A stretch of DNA of 64,000 nt from Acidipropionibacterium sp. (GTDB taxonomy: Bacteria; Actinomycetota; Actinomycetes; Propionibacteriales; Propionibacteriaceae), in NCBI GenBank assembly GCA_022647765.1, contig JALCLH010000004.1, forward strand, positions 62,001 to 126,000, in the 5' to 3' direction. The notes below the pieces were generated by a model that worked only from the letters and a program-made list of their open reading frames with translations, searched no databases and had not been told where the DNA came from. Below, one piece after another: positions 1 through 9,162 of the stretch. A program made the translations under genes and the position numbers. Position 1 is the first letter of the stretch; every line of letters begins with the position of its first letter.

Positions 1-1011
1 ATGCGCCGCTTCCAGCAGCGCGAGCTGTTCCTCATCAGCGTCGTCGACTTCGTCGTCTCCACTGCGGTGACCTTCGTTCTGATCGCCACCGGCCTCGGCG
101 TGCTGTCCCTGGCGATTGGCCGCGTCGCCGCACAGGTGGTGTCCAGCACCCTGCAGTTCTTCGCCGCCCGGGTCAGACCGCGATTCGGCATCGATCGCGA
201 TTCATGGCGCGGTGTGCTCGCCTTCAGCCTGCCCATCGCCGGAGCGAACCTGTTCAACTGGATCCTGTTCAACGTCGACAACATCATCATCGCCAGGATC
301 GCCGGGGCCACCGCACTCGGCTTCTACGTGCTCGGATTCAACATCGCGAACTGGCCGATGAGCGCTCTGTCGCAGATGGTCCGCTCGATCGCACTGCCCT
401 ACGTCTCACGGGTGCGCGACGGCGCCGGCGTCCTGCCGATGCTCACCGCCTTCATCTGGTCCCTGGCTCTGCCGGCCGGAGTCACGCTGGCGGCGCTGGC
501 ATCACCGCTGATTCATGTCATCTACGGCGCGAAGTGGGCCCCCTCGGTCCATGTGCTCGCCGCCCTGGGCATCTACGGGTCTCTCCGCGTGGTCTTCGAG
601 TTGTTCGCCGGATACCTCTATGCGCGCGGCATCAGCCGGCCGGTGATGTACCTCCAGCTGCTGACTCTGGTGGCGCTGACCGGCAGCATGATCGCGATCA
701 CTCCCAGGTACGGCATCGTCGGCGCCGCATGGGTCCACGTCGCGGCATCCCTCGTGTTCGTCCTGCCCGGATATCTGGTGATCATCCGGCGCTCCGGGGT
801 CCGGTTGACAGACCTGCTCGGAACCTGCCTGCGGCCGACCCTGGCCACCATCCCCGCCTGCGCCGCGGCTCTCATCGCCTCCCGCTGCATCCCCTCTCCG
901 CTGGTGGCACTGCTCGTGGGCGGTGCCGGCGCGGTGGTCGTGTATCTGGTCGTGATGGGCGGGTGGCTCCTGGCCCGGCTGAGGACGATTCGCACGCCCG
1001 CAACCATCTGA
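1..1011 (+). CDS. Polysaccharide flippase (Wzx/MATE-like), 5' end cut by window
   Basis: Integral membrane protein of the oligosaccharide flippase type, expected to move undecaprenyl-linked sugar repeat units across the membrane. The visible 336 residues are almost entirely hydrophobic helices, and residues about 65-120 (SLPIAGANLFNWILFNVDN, then GFYVLGFNIANWP) match the middle of the Polysacc_synt family. Full members run about 450-500 residues, so roughly 100-150 N-terminal residues probably lie before base 1; the ATG at base 1 is likely internal. It converges with the glycosyltransferase at 1024-2268, which supports a surface polysaccharide role. The substrate cannot be told from sequence. 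Confidence 0.8.
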   Translation: MRRFQQRELFLISVVDFVVSTAVTFVLIATGLGVLSLAIGRVAAQVVSSTLQFFAARVRPRFGIDRDSWRGVLAFSLPIAGANLFNWILFNVDNIIIARIAGATALGFYVLGFNIANWPMSALSQMVRSIALPYVSRVRDGAGVLPMLTAFIWSLALPAGVTLAALASPLIHVIYGAKWAPSVHVLAALGIYGSLRVVFELFAGYLYARGISRPVMYLQLLTLVALTGSMIAITPRYGIVGAAWVHVAASLVFVLPGYLVIIRRSGVRLTDLLGTCLRPTLATIPACAAALIASRCIPSPLVALLVGGAGAVVVYLVVMGGWLLARLRTIRTPATI

Positions 1012-1023
1012 CACCGCCCGGCG

Positions 1024-2268
1024 TCACACCCCTCGGACCTCCTCCTCGAGGATCCGGACGATGTCGGACTGTGCCCTGGTCCAGCCGACCTGCCGCACCG
1101 AGACGGCGATCTTCGTCTCGTCACCGGCCGGCCTGCGGTAGGCGCGGCTGAGTGCTTCAGCGATGCCGCCGGGAGTCGGGAACGCCCATGCCACATTGTC
1201 GTTGTCGAGGTCGGCGCGGGAGTGGACGGAGTCGTTGACGACGGCGACGACGCCGGCGGCCAGCATCTCCTCGGCAACCAGCGAGATGTTGGTGAAAGAC
1301 ATCGCAAGCCCCGCCCGGCAGGAGTTGTAGAGGTCATTGAGCTGCTCGGGGGTCATCCGCCCGTGCTGGATCGCCGGAAAGGGCAGGTCCGCGACCGTCT
1401 CACCATAGAAATGGATATCGGCCTGCGGATGCATCTGGTGAAACCGTTCCAGCGCCATCCGGGCCAGCCAGTAGCCGCGACGCGGCACATCGGGCTTCGC
1501 GTAGAATACGACGCCGGTGCGGGGCCTGTCATCCAGCAACCGATAGACCGAGGTGTCACAGCCGAAGTCGGTGACGTCGGGTTCGATACCGATCTCGGAG
1601 CGCAGCAGCCGCCCGACCATTCCGCCCAGGGCGATGCACCGGAAGCCGAACCGGTATGTGTCCTCGGCCAGCGAGTACAGGGACCCACGAGGGTAGAAGT
1701 AGGGCTCGAAATCCTGGATGAAGTACAGCCTGCGCATCGGATCCGTGCCATGGGTCGCCAGGACGTGAGCGGACTCCCAGGAGGAGGCCACGCAGGCGTC
1801 CACGGCACTGATCCCATCGTGGACATCGCGGATGTCAGCGCGGATGTCCGGCCACCACTGCCGAATCACGGCCTCCTGCTTGGCGATATCGCCGCCGTAC
1901 CTGTCATAGAGGAAGAGGGTGCATCGATGGCCGGCGTGTTCGACCGCCTCGACCATTCTGAGCAGAGTGGTGTGCCCGCCCGACCCGGCGGCCGGCGGCG
2001 TCGTGACCCAACCGACCCTGATCGGCCGGTCTCCTGGAGGCCGGGTCTGGGGCAGCGGCAGGTCGAGGCCGGTCGAGTCGGCGATGTCGGTGCTGAGCAG
2101 CGGCTCCTCCAGAGCGGCGGCGCCCAGCCTCTTGTAGGCGGCCCTCACGCCGCGCCGGGCGACCCCTCGGGGCCCCTCCCGGCGGAGCACCCTGGCGACC
2201 TTGCCGGCTCCTTCGACCACCTTTGCACCGATCTCGGGAATGACGGGTATCGATGTCATGGGTGTCAT
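1024..2268 (-). CDS. Glycosyltransferase, WsaF-like (GT4 type)
   Basis: Cytoplasmic glycosyltransferase of 414 residues, most like the WsaF rhamnosyltransferase group. Around residue 90 the start of the first Rossmann-like domain reads TTPPAAGSGGHTTLLRMVE. The segment YFIQDFEPYFYPRG (about 180) is typical of this group, and MSFTNISLVAEEMLAAGVVAVV (about 325) forms the donor-site region of the second domain. It lies 72 bp downstream of the WecA-like gene on the same strand, so the two probably act on the same lipid-linked glycan. Donor sugar and linkage are not inferable. Confidence 0.75.
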   Translation of the reverse strand: MTPMTSIPVIPEIGAKVVEGAGKVARVLRREGPRGVARRGVRAAYKRLGAAALEEPLLSTDIADSTGLDLPLPQTRPPGDRPIRVGWVTTPPAAGSGGHTTLLRMVEAVEHAGHRCTLFLYDRYGGDIAKQEAVIRQWWPDIRADIRDVHDGISAVDACVASSWESAHVLATHGTDPMRRLYFIQDFEPYFYPRGSLYSLAEDTYRFGFRCIALGGMVGRLLRSEIGIEPDVTDFGCDTSVYRLLDDRPRTGVVFYAKPDVPRRGYWLARMALERFHQMHPQADIHFYGETVADLPFPAIQHGRMTPEQLNDLYNSCRAGLAMSFTNISLVAEEMLAAGVVAVVNDSVHSRADLDNDNVAWAFPTPGGIAEALSRAYRRPAGDETKIAVSVRQVGWTRAQSDIVRILEEEVRGV

Positions 2269-2340
2269 TCTTGCCTACGCCGGGGTCGCGTTCGCGAGAA
2301 CCGGCGAACGGCCCAGGATCGGGCTCGGATCAGATCCGGT

Positions 2341-3444
2341 TCACGCCTGGCGGGACTCGGGGTGGTTGTTGGCCACTGTGAGCACGATGGCGATCGTCAG
2401 CGCGACCAGGAAGGCCACCACCGACCACAGGCTCCGCGCCAGGCCCATCGTCACCGCACCGAAGGAGATCACCGCCGACCAGAGATACATCAGCAGCACC
2501 GCCCTCACATGGGAGTGACCGCGAGCCAGCAGACGGTGGTGGATGTGCTTCTTGTCGGCGACGAAGAACCAGGTGCCGTGCAGGGTGCGCCGGACATAGC
2601 CCATCACCAGGTCCAGCAGCGGGATGCACAGGATCAGCAGGGGAAGCACGATCGGCAGATATGCGGGCACCAGGCCGCCGTCGCGGGCCACCAGCGCACT
2701 GGAGTCGACCTGGCCGGTCAGCGAGATCGTCGAGGAGGCCAGCAGCAGGCCGAGCAGCAGCGCCCCCGAGTCACCCATGAACATCCGGGCCGGATGCCAG
2801 TTGTGCGGCAGGAATCCCAGGCAGGCGCCGGCCGTCACCGCGGTGATGAGGGACGCCGTGGTGGCCACCACGAAGTCCTGTTCGTAGGCCAGCAGGTAGG
2901 TGTAGACGAAGAATGCGGCCGAGCCGATCGCCACCACCCCGGAGGCCAGGCCGTCCAGCCCGTCGACGAAGTTCACCGCGTTGGCGCACAGCACGATGAT
3001 GAGCACGGTCACCAGGGTGGATGTCGCCGTGCCGAGGGCGATGATGGAGTTCGGCAGCGGTATCCAGAACAGCCTCACACCCCCGGTCACCACGATCCCG
3101 GCCGCCAGCACCTGGCCGGCCGCCTTGGCCAGGGCGGGAAGGTCGAGCAGGTCGTCCACCACCCCGACCCCGCAGATCACCAGACCGGCGATGCAGATGG
3201 TGAGGGCGTCGTTGCCGACCAGCGGATGGCGCCCCAGGAAGGGCAGATTGTCTGCCAGCAGGCAGGACAGCGCCACCCCGCCCAGCATCGCCACTCCCCC
3301 GAAGTACGGGATCGGCACGGTGTGCACATCGCGGGAGCGGACCTCCGCCACCGCTCCGACCCGCAGTGCCACCTGCCGGCAGAGCCCTGCCAGCAGGTAG
3401 GTGGTCATCGCCGAGACCAGCATGACCAGGAAGTACTCGCGCAT
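2341..3444 (-). CDS. wecA: MraY/WecA-family undecaprenyl-phosphate sugar-1-phosphate transferase
   Basis: Polytopic membrane enzyme (367 aa) transferring a sugar-1-phosphate, usually GlcNAc-1-P, from a UDP-sugar to undecaprenyl/decaprenyl phosphate, the first step of cell-wall linkage unit or polysaccharide synthesis. Family motifs are present: GVVDDLLDLPAL (the DDxxD magnesium site), NFVDGLDGLASG (catalytic Asp) and HIHHRLLARG (the His motif). It starts exactly where the sua5-like gene stops (start codon 3442-3444, stop codon 3445-3447), so it ends the prfA-prmC-sua5-wecA operon, as rfe does in M. tuberculosis. Unlike that genome, no atp genes follow; polysaccharide genes do. Confidence 0.9.
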   Translation of the reverse strand: MREYFLVMLVSAMTTYLLAGLCRQVALRVGAVAEVRSRDVHTVPIPYFGGVAMLGGVALSCLLADNLPFLGRHPLVGNDALTICIAGLVICGVGVVDDLLDLPALAKAAGQVLAAGIVVTGGVRLFWIPLPNSIIALGTATSTLVTVLIIVLCANAVNFVDGLDGLASGVVAIGSAAFFVYTYLLAYEQDFVVATTASLITAVTAGACLGFLPHNWHPARMFMGDSGALLLGLLLASSTISLTGQVDSSALVARDGGLVPAYLPIVLPLLILCIPLLDLVMGYVRRTLHGTWFFVADKKHIHHRLLARGHSHVRAVLLMYLWSAVISFGAVTMGLARSLWSVVAFLVALTIAIVLTVANNHPESRQA

Positions 3445-4401
3445 CTAGTCGGCCGTGCTGGGATTCTCGTCGGTGGTGGAGGGTCCGTCGTCGGGTGCTC
3501 CGATGGTCTGGCCGACGGTCTCCTCGACCGTGTCGGGACCGGGCTGCGCAGCAGGCTCGGCGGGCGGCTCCTCGACCGGCTCATCCTCCTTCTCGTCCTC
3601 GGGGGCGGCCGGATCCTCCAGGCCCACCACCTCCGGGGCGATCCGATGGATCTCCTCCAGCGACAGGGCGCCCTGCCGCAGCACCTTGCCCCGGTCGTTG
3701 GAGACGAAGTCAATGATCGTCGAGGACTCCCCGATCGGCGACGGGCCGGCGGCCAGATAGAGGGCCACAGCGGTACCGAGCTGGTCGGCGGCGTCCTGAG
3801 CGCTCAGAGCGGCCGGCCGGCCGGACTTGTTGGCACTGCTGACCGCCAGCGGACCGGTGAGCCGCAGCAGATCGCGGACGGCGTCCTGATCGGGGACCCG
3901 CACCGCGATGGTGCCGTTGGTCTCGCCGAGGTCCATCCTGAGATCCTGCTGAGCGTGGAAGATGAGCGTGAGGCCGCCCGGCCAGTAGGCGTCGGCCAGG
4001 GCCTGTGCGGACGCCGGAACCTGGTCGCACAGCGCCGGCAGCACCGCGGCGTCGCCGATCAGGACCGGAGGAGGCATATCGCGACCGCGGCCCTTGGCCA
4101 TCAGGAGCCGCTGGACCGCGATCGGATCGAGCGCGTCGGCGGCGATCCCGTAGACGGTGTCGGTCGGCAGCACGACGCACTCGCCCTCCTTGAGCAGGGA
4201 TGCGGCCCGCTGCAGGGCTTCCGGATCGGTGATCTCGATGATCTCGGGGATCACCGTCGGATCGACCTCCTCGGCCGCTCCAACCTCCTCCGGCGCCTCG
4301 GCCGGCTCCGCCTCTGCGGTATCTCCCGGCACATCGACCTCCTCCGGCTCGGCCTCGGTGGGGCCGTCGCCGGTCTGCTCGCTCTCGTCCATGGCATTCA
4401 T
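3445..4401 (-). CDS. L-threonylcarbamoyladenylate synthase (Sua5/YrdC/TsaC family) with acidic tails
   Basis: Makes threonylcarbamoyl-AMP from Thr, bicarbonate and ATP for t6A37 modification of ANN-decoding tRNAs. The YrdC fold covers about residues 53-245: VLPTDTVYGIAADA, AKGRGRDMPPPVLIG (substrate-binding K-x-R), WPGGLTLIF and VSSANKSG. What is odd is the flanks: about 50 N-terminal and 70 C-terminal residues rich in Glu, Asp, Pro and Ala, probably disordered. The enzyme lacks a Sua5 C-terminal domain, the C-tail being low complexity instead. Its start overlaps prmC by 4 bp. The gene order prfA-prmC-sua5 is typical of actinobacteria. Confidence 0.9.
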   Translation of the reverse strand: MNAMDESEQTGDGPTEAEPEEVDVPGDTAEAEPAEAPEEVGAAEEVDPTVIPEIIEITDPEALQRAASLLKEGECVVLPTDTVYGIAADALDPIAVQRLLMAKGRGRDMPPPVLIGDAAVLPALCDQVPASAQALADAYWPGGLTLIFHAQQDLRMDLGETNGTIAVRVPDQDAVRDLLRLTGPLAVSSANKSGRPAALSAQDAADQLGTAVALYLAAGPSPIGESSTIIDFVSNDRGKVLRQGALSLEEIHRIAPEVVGLEDPAAPEDEKEDEPVEEPPAEPAAQPGPDTVEETVGQTIGAPDDGPSTTDENPSTAD

Positions 4402-5315
4402 CCTTCCACCAGTTGGTCAATGCATCGATCCATGACATCTCGGCGCGCGGTGACGAATCGGGGGCGACCGGTCAGATCGTCGTGGTCGCGGACCTGGCAC
4501 CAGTGCCCGTCGCGCTCCAGCAGATCGGGCAGGCTGCGATGCTGACTGGGGTCGTGCTCGACGACGAGCAGGCCGCCGGCTCTCAGCAGCTCCGCCGCTC
4601 GAGGGACGAGTTCGCGGATCAGATTCAGGCCGTCGGCTCCGGAGAACAGGGCCGCCTCCGGCTCGTTGTCCACCACCTCGGCGGTCACCTGGTCGCGCAG
4701 GGCCGCGGGCAGATAGGGCGGGTTGGTCATCACGACGTCGAGGCGACCATCCATTCCGCTCGGAACAGTCCGGGCATCGCCGGCATGCAGTGTCACCGCG
4801 GTTCCGGCCAGATTGCGCCCGGCCCACTCCAGAGCCCCGGGATCCAGCTCGACGGCGTGCACTTGCGCCTTCGGCACCTCGTCGGCCAGGGCAGCGGCCA
4901 TCGCCCCCGAGCCGGTGCACAGGTCGATCACCACCGGGTCACGACCGGCGTCGACCTGCTGCGCGCAGGCCTGAATCGCGGCCTCGACGACCAACTCGGT
5001 CTCCGGCCGGGGGATGAAGACGCCGGGGCCGACCTCGATCCGCAGACCGCGGAACCACGCCTCCCCGATCAGGTACTGCGCGGGCCGACCGGCGGCGCAA
5101 CCCTCTACGAGGTCGCGGTAGTGGTCGATCTGCTGCTGGCTGGGCGCCGGGCAGAGGATCAGACCCGACGGGGCGACGCCGAGTGCGTGGCACAGCAGCA
5201 GCCGCGCGGTCGCAGGGGCCGATTCGGCCCCCGCCCCGGCCAGACGCCGTGCGCCCAGCCCGAGCAGCTCCGCGACGGTGTGCCGACTGTTCACCCGCGC
5301 GCCCGATCCGCTCAC
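4398..5315 (-). CDS. prmC: Release factor glutamine methyltransferase PrmC (HemK)
   Basis: SAM-dependent enzyme that N5-methylates the Gln of the GGQ motif in release factors. It has 305 residues. The SAM site is VIDLCTGSGAMAAALA (about 145-160), and the substrate-Gln motif is DVVMTNPPYLP (about 200). IPRPETELVVEAAI precedes the SAM domain as in other PrmC proteins. It is directly downstream of its substrate gene prfA with a 4-bp overlap, which indicates translational coupling. Confidence 0.95.
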   Translation of the reverse strand: MSGSGARVNSRHTVAELLGLGARRLAGAGAESAPATARLLLCHALGVAPSGLILCPAPSQQQIDHYRDLVEGCAAGRPAQYLIGEAWFRGLRIEVGPGVFIPRPETELVVEAAIQACAQQVDAGRDPVVIDLCTGSGAMAAALADEVPKAQVHAVELDPGALEWAGRNLAGTAVTLHAGDARTVPSGMDGRLDVVMTNPPYLPAALRDQVTAEVVDNEPEAALFSGADGLNLIRELVPRAAELLRAGGLLVVEHDPSQHRSLPDLLERDGHWCQVRDHDDLTGRPRFVTARRDVMDRCIDQLVEG

Positions 5316-6460
5316 CGGCCCACCCGGCCGGCCGCCGCGACCCGCCGGGAGACCTCATCGGCGTGCAGGGCGGTCTCCAGCTCCTCCAGATCGCCGCCGA
5401 GGATCTCCTCGAGGCGATGGGACTTGTAGCCGATCCGGTGATCGGTGATCCGGCTCTCCGGGAAGTTGTAGGTGCGGATGCGCGCCGACCGGTCCACCGA
5501 GCGGACCTGGTCGCGCCTCATCCTGGTGTTCTCGTCGGCGGCCTCCTCGGCCGCCAGAGCCATCAGATTGGCGCGCAGCATCCGCATCGCCTGCTCCTTG
5601 TTCTGGAGCTGGCTGCGCTCGTTCTGGCAGCTCACCACGATCCCGGTGGGGATGTGGGTGAGCCGGACCGCGGAGTCGGTGGTGTTGACCCCCTGGCCGC
5701 CCGGGCCCGACGACCGGAAGACGTCGACGCGGATGTCGGAGGGATCCAGATCGACCTGAGCGGCGTCCACATCGGGCATCACCAGGACGCCGACCGCCGA
5801 GGTGTGCACGCGGCCCTGGGACTCGGTGACCGGGATCCGCTGGACCCGGTGCACGCCGGCCTCGTACTTGAGGGTGCCGTAGGCGGGCCGCTCGGTGGTT
5901 CCCCGGACGCCGACGGTCACCGAGCGCAGGCCGCCCAGGTCGGTGGGCTGGGAGTCCAGCACCTCGACCCGCCAGCCCAGCGACTCCGCGTAGCGCTGAT
6001 ACATCCGCAGCAGGTCGGCGGCGAACAGGGCCGACTCCTCGCCGCCCTCGCCGGAGTGGATCTCCAGCAGGGCGTCCTCGTCGTCCAGCGGATCGGAGGG
6101 AGCCAGCAGTTCGGTGAGCTGGTCGCGTCCGCGGACGAGTTCGGCGGCGAGCCGGTCGTGCTCGGCGGCGAAGCTCTGGTCCTCGGCGGCCAGTTCGGCG
6201 GCGGCCTCGGTGTCCTCGGCCAGCGCGCTCACGGCGTCGGCATGGCTCAGCACGCGGGACAGCCGGGCCCGCTCCCGCGACAGCCGGCGCACCTGAGAGG
6301 GGTCGGCGAGTATCGCTGGGTCGACCAGCGCGGCGTCGATCTCGGTGCGCCGGGTGCGCATCTGCGCCACGATCGGGCCCTGTTCCAGGCCGCCGGCCTG
6401 ATCGTGCCCGTCGTCCGGCTGAACCGACCCCGAATGCGCTGACCCTGGATGCACTGACAA
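5312..6460 (-). CDS. prfA: Peptide chain release factor 1
   Basis: Class I release factor reading UAA/UAG. The stop-codon recognition tripeptide is P-V-T in QRIPVTESQGRVHTS (about 207-221), and the catalytic GGQ is at 254-256 in SGPGGQGVNT. It has 382 residues against about 357 usual, the extra being an N-terminal extension. I chose the TTG at 6460 because an AGGAGG sits 8 nt upstream; a later start would be needed to match the usual length. A strong hairpin separates it from rpmE upstream. Confidence 0.95.
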   Translation of the reverse strand: MSVHPGSAHSGSVQPDDGHDQAGGLEQGPIVAQMRTRRTEIDAALVDPAILADPSQVRRLSRERARLSRVLSHADAVSALAEDTEAAAELAAEDQSFAAEHDRLAAELVRGRDQLTELLAPSDPLDDEDALLEIHSGEGGEESALFAADLLRMYQRYAESLGWRVEVLDSQPTDLGGLRSVTVGVRGTTERPAYGTLKYEAGVHRVQRIPVTESQGRVHTSAVGVLVMPDVDAAQVDLDPSDIRVDVFRSSGPGGQGVNTTDSAVRLTHIPTGIVVSCQNERSQLQNKEQAMRMLRANLMALAAEEAADENTRMRRDQVRSVDRSARIRTYNFPESRITDHRIGYKSHRLEEILGGDLEELETALHADEVSRRVAAAGRVGR

Positions 6461-6494
6461 CGTAGGGACCTCCTGGGTCCGGCTGATGACATGA

Positions 6495-6525
6495 CGCGAC
6501 GCCGGGTCGATGACCCGGCGTCGCG
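6495..6525 (-). terminator. Strong hairpin between rpmE and prfA
   Basis: A perfect 14-bp GC-rich stem (CGCGACGCCGGGTC against its complement) with a 3-nt loop lies in the 102-bp gap between the rpmE stop and the prfA start. No U-run follows on the minus strand, so it may attenuate rather than fully terminate, or act as an RNA processing site. Confidence 0.6.
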
Positions 6526-6562
6526 AAACGGATATCGAAAGATGGCCGCCGTACGGCTGCGA

Positions 6563-6781
6563 TCAGTCCTTCTTCGCGAGCTTGCCGTAGCGACGCTGGA
6601 AGCGGGCGACCCGGCCGCCGGTGTCCAGAATCTTCTGCTTGCCGGTGTAGAAGGGGTGGCACTTGGCGCAGACATCGGCGCTCAGCGTGCCGGTGGGGGC
6701 GGTGCTGCGCGTGGTGAAGGTGTTGCCACAGGTGCAGACCACGGTGGTCTCGTGGTAGTCGGGGTGAATACCCTGCTTCAT
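6563..6781 (-). CDS. rpmE: 50S ribosomal protein L31, zinc-binding type
   Basis: Ribosomal protein bL31 of 72 residues. It keeps the zinc-binding cysteines: CTCG at 16-19 and CAKC at 37-40, with HPFYTGKQ following. It is therefore the C+ form that zinc-starved cells replace. An AAGGAG lies 7 nt before the ATG. It sits between rho and prfA, the conserved actinobacterial order. A weak SigR-like promoter candidate lies just upstream. Confidence 0.97.
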   Translation of the reverse strand: MKQGIHPDYHETTVVCTCGNTFTTRSTAPTGTLSADVCAKCHPFYTGKQKILDTGGRVARFQRRYGKLAKKD

Positions 6782-6828
6782 GGAGTTTCTCCTTGGATCG
6801 ATTCCGTGCCGGGTCGCCGAAGAGCGTG

Positions 6829-6855
6829 AACCGGCAGCGACGAGCTATTCTTCCC
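6829..6855 (-). promoter_or_regulatory. Weak SigR-like promoter candidate before rpmE
   Basis: On the minus strand GGGAAG (6850-6855) is followed after 18 nt by GTT (6829-6831), about 48 bp before the rpmE ATG. SigR/SigH promoters have GGGAAT and GTT at this spacing. From memory, S. coelicolor rpmE is a SigR target. The last base of the -35 differs from consensus, so this is tentative. Confidence 0.3.
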
Positions 6856-6871
6856 CATCCGGGTCAAATAA

Positions 6872-8882
6872 TCAATCAGAACTCGGCGTGGTTTTTGCGA
6901 TGGTGAAGAGGAACTCGGTGTTGGTCTGAGTCTTGCGGAGCTTGGAGAGCAGCATCTCCAGAGCCTGCGACCCGTCCAGCCCCGAGAGCACCCGGCGCAG
7001 CTTCCACATGATCGCGGTCTCCTCGCGGGACAGCAGCAGCTCCTCGCGGCGGGTGCCGGAGGAGTCCACGTCGATGGCCGGGAAGAGCCGCTTGTTGGCG
7101 AACTCGCGGCGCAGCCTCAGCTCGGAGTTGCCGGTGCCCTTGAACTCCTCGAAGATCACCTCGTCCATCTTGGATCCGGTCTCCACCAGGGCGGTGGCCA
7201 GAATGGTGAGGGAGCCGCCGTCCTCGATGTTGCGGGCGGCCCCGAAGAACCTCTTGGGCGGGTACAGCGCCGCGGAGTCGACGCCGCCGGACAGGATCCG
7301 ACCGGAGGCCGGAGCGGCCAGGTTGTAGGCGCGACCCAGCCGGGTGATCCCGTCCAGCAGGATGACGACGTCGTGGCCCAGCTCCACCAGCCGCTTGGCG
7401 CGTTCGATGGCCAGCTCGGCGAGCTGGGTGTGGTCGTCGGCGGGGCGGTCGAAGGTGGAGGCGATCACCTCTCCGGAGACGGTGCGCTGGAAGTCGGTGA
7501 CCTCCTCGGGACGCTCGTCGACGAGGACCACCATGAGGTGCACCTCGGGATTGTTGCGGGTGATCGAGTTCGCGATCGACTGCATCGTCATCGTCTTGCC
7601 GGCCTTCGGCGGGGAGACGATGAGGCCGCGCTGGCCCTTGCCGATCGGGCTGACCAGGTCGATGATCCGACCGGTCAGGTTCTTCGCATCGGTCTCCAGG
7701 CGCAGCCGCTCCTGGGGGTACAGCGGGGTGAGCCGGGAGAAGTCGGCGCGGTTGCGCATCTGCTCGGGGTCGGCGCCGTTGACGGTCTCCAGCCTCACCA
7801 GGGGGGCGAACTTCTCGCGTCGCTCCCCCTCCCGCTTGGCCCGCATCGCCCCGGTGATGACATCGCCCTTGCGCAGCCCCTGCTTGCGCACCAGGTTCAT
7901 CGAGACATAGGCGTCGCCGGGGCCGGGCAGATAGCCCGCTGGTCCGCACGAAGGCGTACTGATCGCGAATGTCGAGAATGCCCGAGCAGGGCACCAGGAC
8001 GTCGTCCTCGCGGACGTTGAGCTCCGGCTCGTTGCCACCCGAGGAGTCGCCGCCGCGCTTGTTGTTGCCGCGGCGGTTCTGCCGGTCGCGCTGGCGACGC
8101 CGGCGGGAGCGGCGTCCACCGCTGTAGTCGTCCTCATTCGGGGAGGACGCGCCCTGTATCTCATCGTTCTCGCGCCCGGCGGGGGCATGATGGCCGGAGT
8201 GCTGGGAGAGCGCCTCCAGGCGGGCCCCGACCTCGTCGCTCACCTGCTTGGCCGGCAGATCCAGGGTGTCCTGGCCGCCATACTGAGGGGCATTGCGCCT
8301 GCGCCGTGAGTGGTCCTGGTTCGCCTGGTCGTTCCGCCCGGAACGATCGCGGGAGGGCTGCCCCTGGGCCTGCCGGTTCTGATCGGTCTGATTGCGGGGC
8401 GAGCGGTTCTGCCCGGCCTGGTCCTGCGTCGGCCGGCTCTGCTCAGTCCGGTCCTGCTCGGACTGATTGCGCGGCTGGTTCTGCTGGTCACGGCCGCGAG
8501 ATCGCCGTCCACTCTCGGGACGTTCCGCGGTTCGGCGCTCCGCGGTCGAGTCCGACGGCTCGTTCCGCTGGTTGCCTGAAGCCTCGCTCGACCGTCTGCT
8601 GGTCTGCTCCCCCCGCTGCTCCGGCGGCTGTGCCACCGAGGTCTTGGGGGCCACTGAGGTTCTGGGAGCCGCAGAGGACTTGGCGACCGCCGAGGATTTC
8701 GCGGTGGCGGCCACGAAGCCGCCGCTCTTGATCGCCGCGACCAGATCGGCCTTGCGCATCGAACGAGCGCCCTTGATGCCCATCTGGATTCCGATGGACC
8801 GCAGCTCCGGCAGGAGCTTGGTCGACAGATCGGTGGACGCCGAAGCTCCCGCGGAGCCTGCCTGGCGTGTGGGTTGTGTCAC
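6872..8882 (-). CDS. rho: Transcription termination factor Rho (interrupted by a 1-base insertion)
   Basis: Hexameric RNA helicase that terminates transcription. The N-terminal Rho_N domain ([20 protein letters not shown]) is followed by a long R/Q/N/D-rich insert, then the RNA-binding domain ([18 protein letters not shown]) and the ATPase with P-loop SPPKAGKTM and RPEEVTDF. The frame breaks at about 7935-7937: removing one base of the CCC run restores the family sequence AFVRTSGYLPGP. Both halves are otherwise intact and rho is usually essential in relatives, so a sequence error is the likeliest cause. The GTG at 8882 has an AAGGGAAA upstream. An earlier ATG at 9086 adds only non-conserved residues. 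Confidence 0.9.
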
Positions 8883-9162
8883 GTATTTCCCTTCGAACTG
8901 CCTTGGCCCGGGAACACGTGCCCGGAAGGCGGGAATATCTGATGGCGGGGGCATCTCACCTCGGGCCGAAACTGGACCGGGAGGGAGGCTGCCTGCCAGA
9001 AGGAACCCCGCTGATGGCGTGAGCACACTGCACTGAAACCTGCTACTGAGCAACCAGCAACCGAGCGCTTTGATCGCGCACATCATGTCAGGGGAAACGC
9101 GTCGATGACGCGCTGGAAACAGTATAGCAGTGGTTCTGGGAAAACCTACTCGAAGGGAGAAC
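8883..9162 (-). promoter_or_regulatory. rho leader and promoter region
   Basis: 280 bp between the thrB stop and the rho start with no convincing gene. A good minus-strand -10 hexamer, TATACT, is at 9121-9126, about 240 nt before the start, implying a long leader. No clear -35 at the usual spacing was seen. Long leaders on rho often serve autoregulation, but nothing here proves that. Confidence 0.4.

Noticed and set aside
1222-4545. 1107-codon open frame on the plus strand across 1222-4545
   Set aside because: It is antisense to the glycosyltransferase, wecA and sua5 genes, has no family motifs and is rich in Arg/His/Gly, as expected for a GC-rich shadow frame.
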